Shown here in pieces: positions 15,435 to 17,523 of a stretch of 17,523 bases of DNA. This DNA is from Muribaculaceae bacterium (lineage in GTDB: Bacteria > Bacteroidota > Bacteroidia > Bacteroidales > Muribaculaceae): the NCBI GenBank assembly GCA_016287065.1, contig JAEEVB010000014.1, forward strand, positions 1 to 17,523. The letters are read 5' to 3'. The position numbers and the translations under genes are program-made. Each line of letters starts with the position of its first letter. The first letter of the stretch is position 1. The notes beneath the pieces were generated by a model. The model ran no database searches, was not told the origin of the DNA, and saw only the letters and a list, made by a program, of their open reading frames with translations.

Positions 15435-15708
15435 ATAACCACCAGGCTTTATCGCCCCCACCATTTTTCATAAGAAAATACCCAATTGTTAAAAAAACTG
15501 AAAAACCAAGCACTTTATTTATAAATAATGTGTAACCATATCAATATTTTATCTAATTTTGCCTTTTAATAAGCATCAGGTACAAGAACCCCTTCATCTA
15601 TATAGAAAAGGAGTACAGGATTTTACTATGATGCACAGCTGATGAATAATCATTATTTTACTGACAACTAATTTTTTAAAACCAATAATTAACTAAAATT
15701 TCATTTAA
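15435..15708 (+). other. A/T-rich intergenic leader region before the repeat-protein gene
   Basis: This stretch holds one promoter candidate (15554-15561) and, downstream of it, a leader of about 140 nt. Within the leader are two minute reading frames: ATG at 15628 (4 codons, ending TGA) overlapping ATG at 15642 (9 codons, ending TAA at 15669-15671), with AGGA at 15617-15620 ahead of the first. No tRNA, conserved riboswitch or longer gene was recognised. Confidence 0.5.
15554..15561 (+). promoter_or_regulatory. Candidate promoter -7 box for the repeat-protein gene
   Basis: TAATTTTG matches TAnnTTTG. About 21 nt upstream there is only a partial -33 match (TGTG at 15529-15532). It is the sole good candidate between the rplI terminator and the ATG at 15709. 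Confidence 0.55.
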
Positions 15709-15786
15709 ATGAGAAGAACTGTAACACTTGCGTTCGCCCTCATCGTGGCCATGCTGGGATTTGCTGTCTCGGCTCAGGCTCCGCAA

Positions 15787-16503
15787 TCGGGCGTCTATCG
15801 CATTCAGAATGTCGGTAAATCCACCTATGTCGAGTAAACCGGCAAGTACGATGCCGAGCGCGTCACTTCTCAGAATGAGGCCAGCTACATCACTGTTGGC
15901 ATCGAGAAGAAACTTAGCGACGGCACCTACAAAGTGAACTCACTCGCATCCACCTACGATGGTGGTTCAGTCGAGGTCTACGACTACTTGACCAAAGCGC
16001 TCACTTTGGGCGAGATTGAACTCCGCCGTGAGCTCAGCACCTCATCCGAGGAGAATGTCCAGCGAGCCATTGCCCGCATGCACGAGCTTGCTCAGCAGTA
16101 CGGATTCATGCGCATGATGCCCGTCGACGGTCAAGCCGACACCTATCATGCTGTCGCCGTCCTCCCCACAATTCCCGAAGACGTCGTGGCTGTATGGCGT
16201 GCCAAGAAGAATCCCGACGGCACCTATGTGTCCCAAATCACTGGTGGCAACACCATGTGGGACTGGTGCATCGACATTGTCTATCGTTATCTCGACGAAC
16301 ACAGTGGCGTTGGTGGCACCAATGCTGCCCTGGCTTCTAAGATCCGTAACAACCTCAAGAACATCAAGGAGGGTCACACCTATATGCTCACTGCCGACGA
16401 AGACGGCTCGTTTGGCTACATCGACACCGACGGTGCCGTGACCAGCAGCCTCAATCGCTCGTGGTGGAAGCTCACCCCCAAGGTGAACAACGACAACGTC
16501 AAA
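15787..16503 (+). repeat. Protein-level tandem module 1 (239 codons, contains the TAA)
   Basis: It begins SGVYRIQNVG and ends WWKLTPKVNNDNVK. It aligns along its length with module 2: YDYLTKALTLGE with YNYLEKAILIGK, LPTIPEDVV with FPHIPEEVI, and YLDEHSG with YLDDHAG. The nucleotide sequences have diverged. Confidence 0.85.
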
Positions 16504-17217
16504 GACGGTACCTACAAGATCCACAACATCGGTAAAGGCGATAACGGCTATGTGCAAATCACTGGCCGATATCATGCCAAGCCCGATGCAACCGAGGACA
16601 ATGCAAGCGACATCCGCATCACATTCGACGGCGAGGCCAACGGCGGACAGAAGATCGTCAACCTCGGCGGAACCTACAACGGCACCGACATCGACATCTA
16701 CAACTATCTCGAGAAAGCCATCCTCATTGGCAAGATGGCCATCTACGATGTGCTCACCCAAGGCAATGGTGTGAATCCCGCCAGCCCCGAGAACATCGCA
16801 ATTGCTCAAGAGTATCTTGAGACCGAAATCAAGAAAGCCGCATTCATGTGCATCAAGCCTGTTCCCGGCAAAGAAGATGCCGTTTATGCATATGCCACTT
16901 TCCCCCACATTCCCGAGGAAGTGATTACGCAAATGTATCGCCATCATGCAATCACAGCCGAAACCGAGGCTGCCGCTTGGGAATTTGCAAAGCAAAAAGT
17001 AAGAGACTATCTCGATGACCATGCAGGCACCGACAACACCCTGCGCGCCTACATCCTTGCCAACATCGACAAGATCAACCCAGGCACAACCTACTACCTC
17101 AGTGCTCATCCCACCGATGGCACCTTCGACTATGCTGCCGAGGGCGCCTTCGACCTCACCAACGAGTACTTCCAGTGGGGCTTCGATGTCGAGGATGTTG
17201 AAGAAGACAACCTCACC
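16504..17217 (+). repeat. Protein-level tandem module 2 (238 codons)
   Basis: It begins DGTYKIHNIG and ends FDVEDVEEDNLT. It is the only complete, uninterrupted module in the window and so the best reference for the unit. One Cys (AAFMCIKPV) is present and there are no transmembrane segments. Confidence 0.85.
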
Positions 17218-17523
17218 AGCGGCACCTACAAGGTACGCAACGTCCAGTACGAGAACTTCGTCGAGGTGCTCAGCAAGTACTATGCTAAGCCCGACACCGA
17301 CGAGGAGAACGCTACCGAAATCCACGTCACCTTCAATGGCAAGCTCGACGATGGCAGTTTCAAGGTGGTCAACATGAGTGCTGTTGCTAAAGACGGCAGC
17401 CAGGCCGACCTCCTCAGCTACGTCGACAAGGCCATCATGCTCGGTAAGGTAGCCATTGCCGATGTCCTCAACGGCAAGTCAACCCCCGAGAACATCAAGA
17501 AGGCTCAGGACTACATGGAAGAG
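17218..17523 (+). repeat. Protein-level tandem module 3 (first 102 codons, runs off the window)
   Basis: It begins SGTYKVRNVQ and includes YVDKAIMLGKVAIADVL, matching the same helix of modules 1 and 2. The array therefore continues past the right edge. Confidence 0.85.

Larger units (their letters stand above)
15709..17523 (+). pseudogene. Large exported protein of ~239-residue tandem modules, interrupted by TAA at codon 43, partial at the right edge
   Basis: From the ATG at 15709 the frame encodes a signal peptide (MRRTVTLAFALIVAMLGFA, ending VSAQA) and then SGVYRIQNVG. It meets TAA at 15835-15837. The same frame then stays open for 562 codons to the window edge and aligns with itself at module intervals, so it is plainly coding. 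In modules 2 and 3 the residue at the stop position is Ile or Val (YVQITGRY, FVEVLSKY), so a single change from TTA (Leu) would explain the TAA. Each module has a beta-rich start (GTYKIxN), a YxYLxKAIxLGK helix, an IPEEV helix, and an acidic Asp/Gly end. I do not recognise the family; GTYKI-type starts occur in many secreted Bacteroidales proteins. It could be a recent pseudogene, a sequence error, or a read-through product. Reinitiation at ATG 16078 would lack the signal peptide. Confidence 0.75.

Noticed and set aside
16042..17325. Minus-strand open frame of 427 codons opposite the repeat-protein gene
   Set aside because: It is extremely Val/Gly/Ile-rich without motifs. The opposite plus frame carries a signal peptide and three aligning modules, so the minus frame is the shadow.
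1..17523. CRISPR array, insertion sequence, tRNA or rRNA gene
   Set aside because: No regularly spaced short repeats, no transposase-like protein with terminal repeats, and no cloverleaf or rRNA core sequence were seen on either strand.

Overview
This window is a chromosomal segment from a member of the phylum Bacteroidota, order Bacteroidales. A Muribaculaceae- or Prevotella-like gut organism is plausible but cannot be fixed from the sequence alone. Supporting signs are promoters of the Bacteroides type (TAnnTTTG at -7, TTTG or TTG at -33, with a 20-nt spacer measured at three sites), near-total absence of Shine-Dalgarno sequences, a GyrA with an acidic tail and a non-acidic residue where E. 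coli has Asp87, a DUF4301-type protein, and the gyrA/clpC neighbourhood familiar from Bacteroides.

Layout. 1-3107 (minus strand): gyrA followed by a secreted protein gene that runs off the left edge. 3108-3361: divergent promoter region. 3362-7584 (plus): a clpC-like AAA+ unfoldase and htpG, 17 nt apart, ending in a strong hairpin at 7617-7649. 7848-9646 (minus): a compact operon of two small paralogous lipoproteins and a radical SAM/SPASM enzyme, driven by a near-perfect promoter at 9669-9700. 9755-11962 (minus): a long RelA/SpoT-family (p)ppGpp synthetase with its own near-perfect promoter. 12078-14082 (plus): a DUF4301-like protein and an exported thioredoxin. 14180-15364 (plus): the ribosomal operon rpsF-rpsR-rplI, with a clear promoter and a textbook terminator. 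15709-end (plus): a large exported protein built of tandem modules of about 239 residues, interrupted by a TAA after codon 42.

The most unusual part is the radical SAM/lipoprotein operon. Two short lipoproteins share a nearly identical signal region with a KKWLVR block and a Cys at residue 28. Each carries two VYGP[PS] motifs 21-22 residues apart in a Pro/Glu-rich tail. The enzyme next to them has a CX3CX2C cluster and SPASM cysteines. This fits a system in which a membrane-anchored lipoprotein is the substrate of a peptide-modifying radical SAM enzyme. I recall that NCBI protein families name a 'rSAM/lipoprotein system' in Bacteroidetes, but I know of no chemistry for it, and the double-motif, tail-only precursors seen here look like a minimal form.

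Other points of note: ClpC has lost its N-terminal substrate/adaptor domain but keeps its middle domain and ClpP loop; RelA's hydrolase site is degenerate; and rpsR and rplI are the only genes in the window with strong Shine-Dalgarno sites. The last point matters because bS6 and bS18, made by this operon, help hide the anti-Shine-Dalgarno in this phylum.
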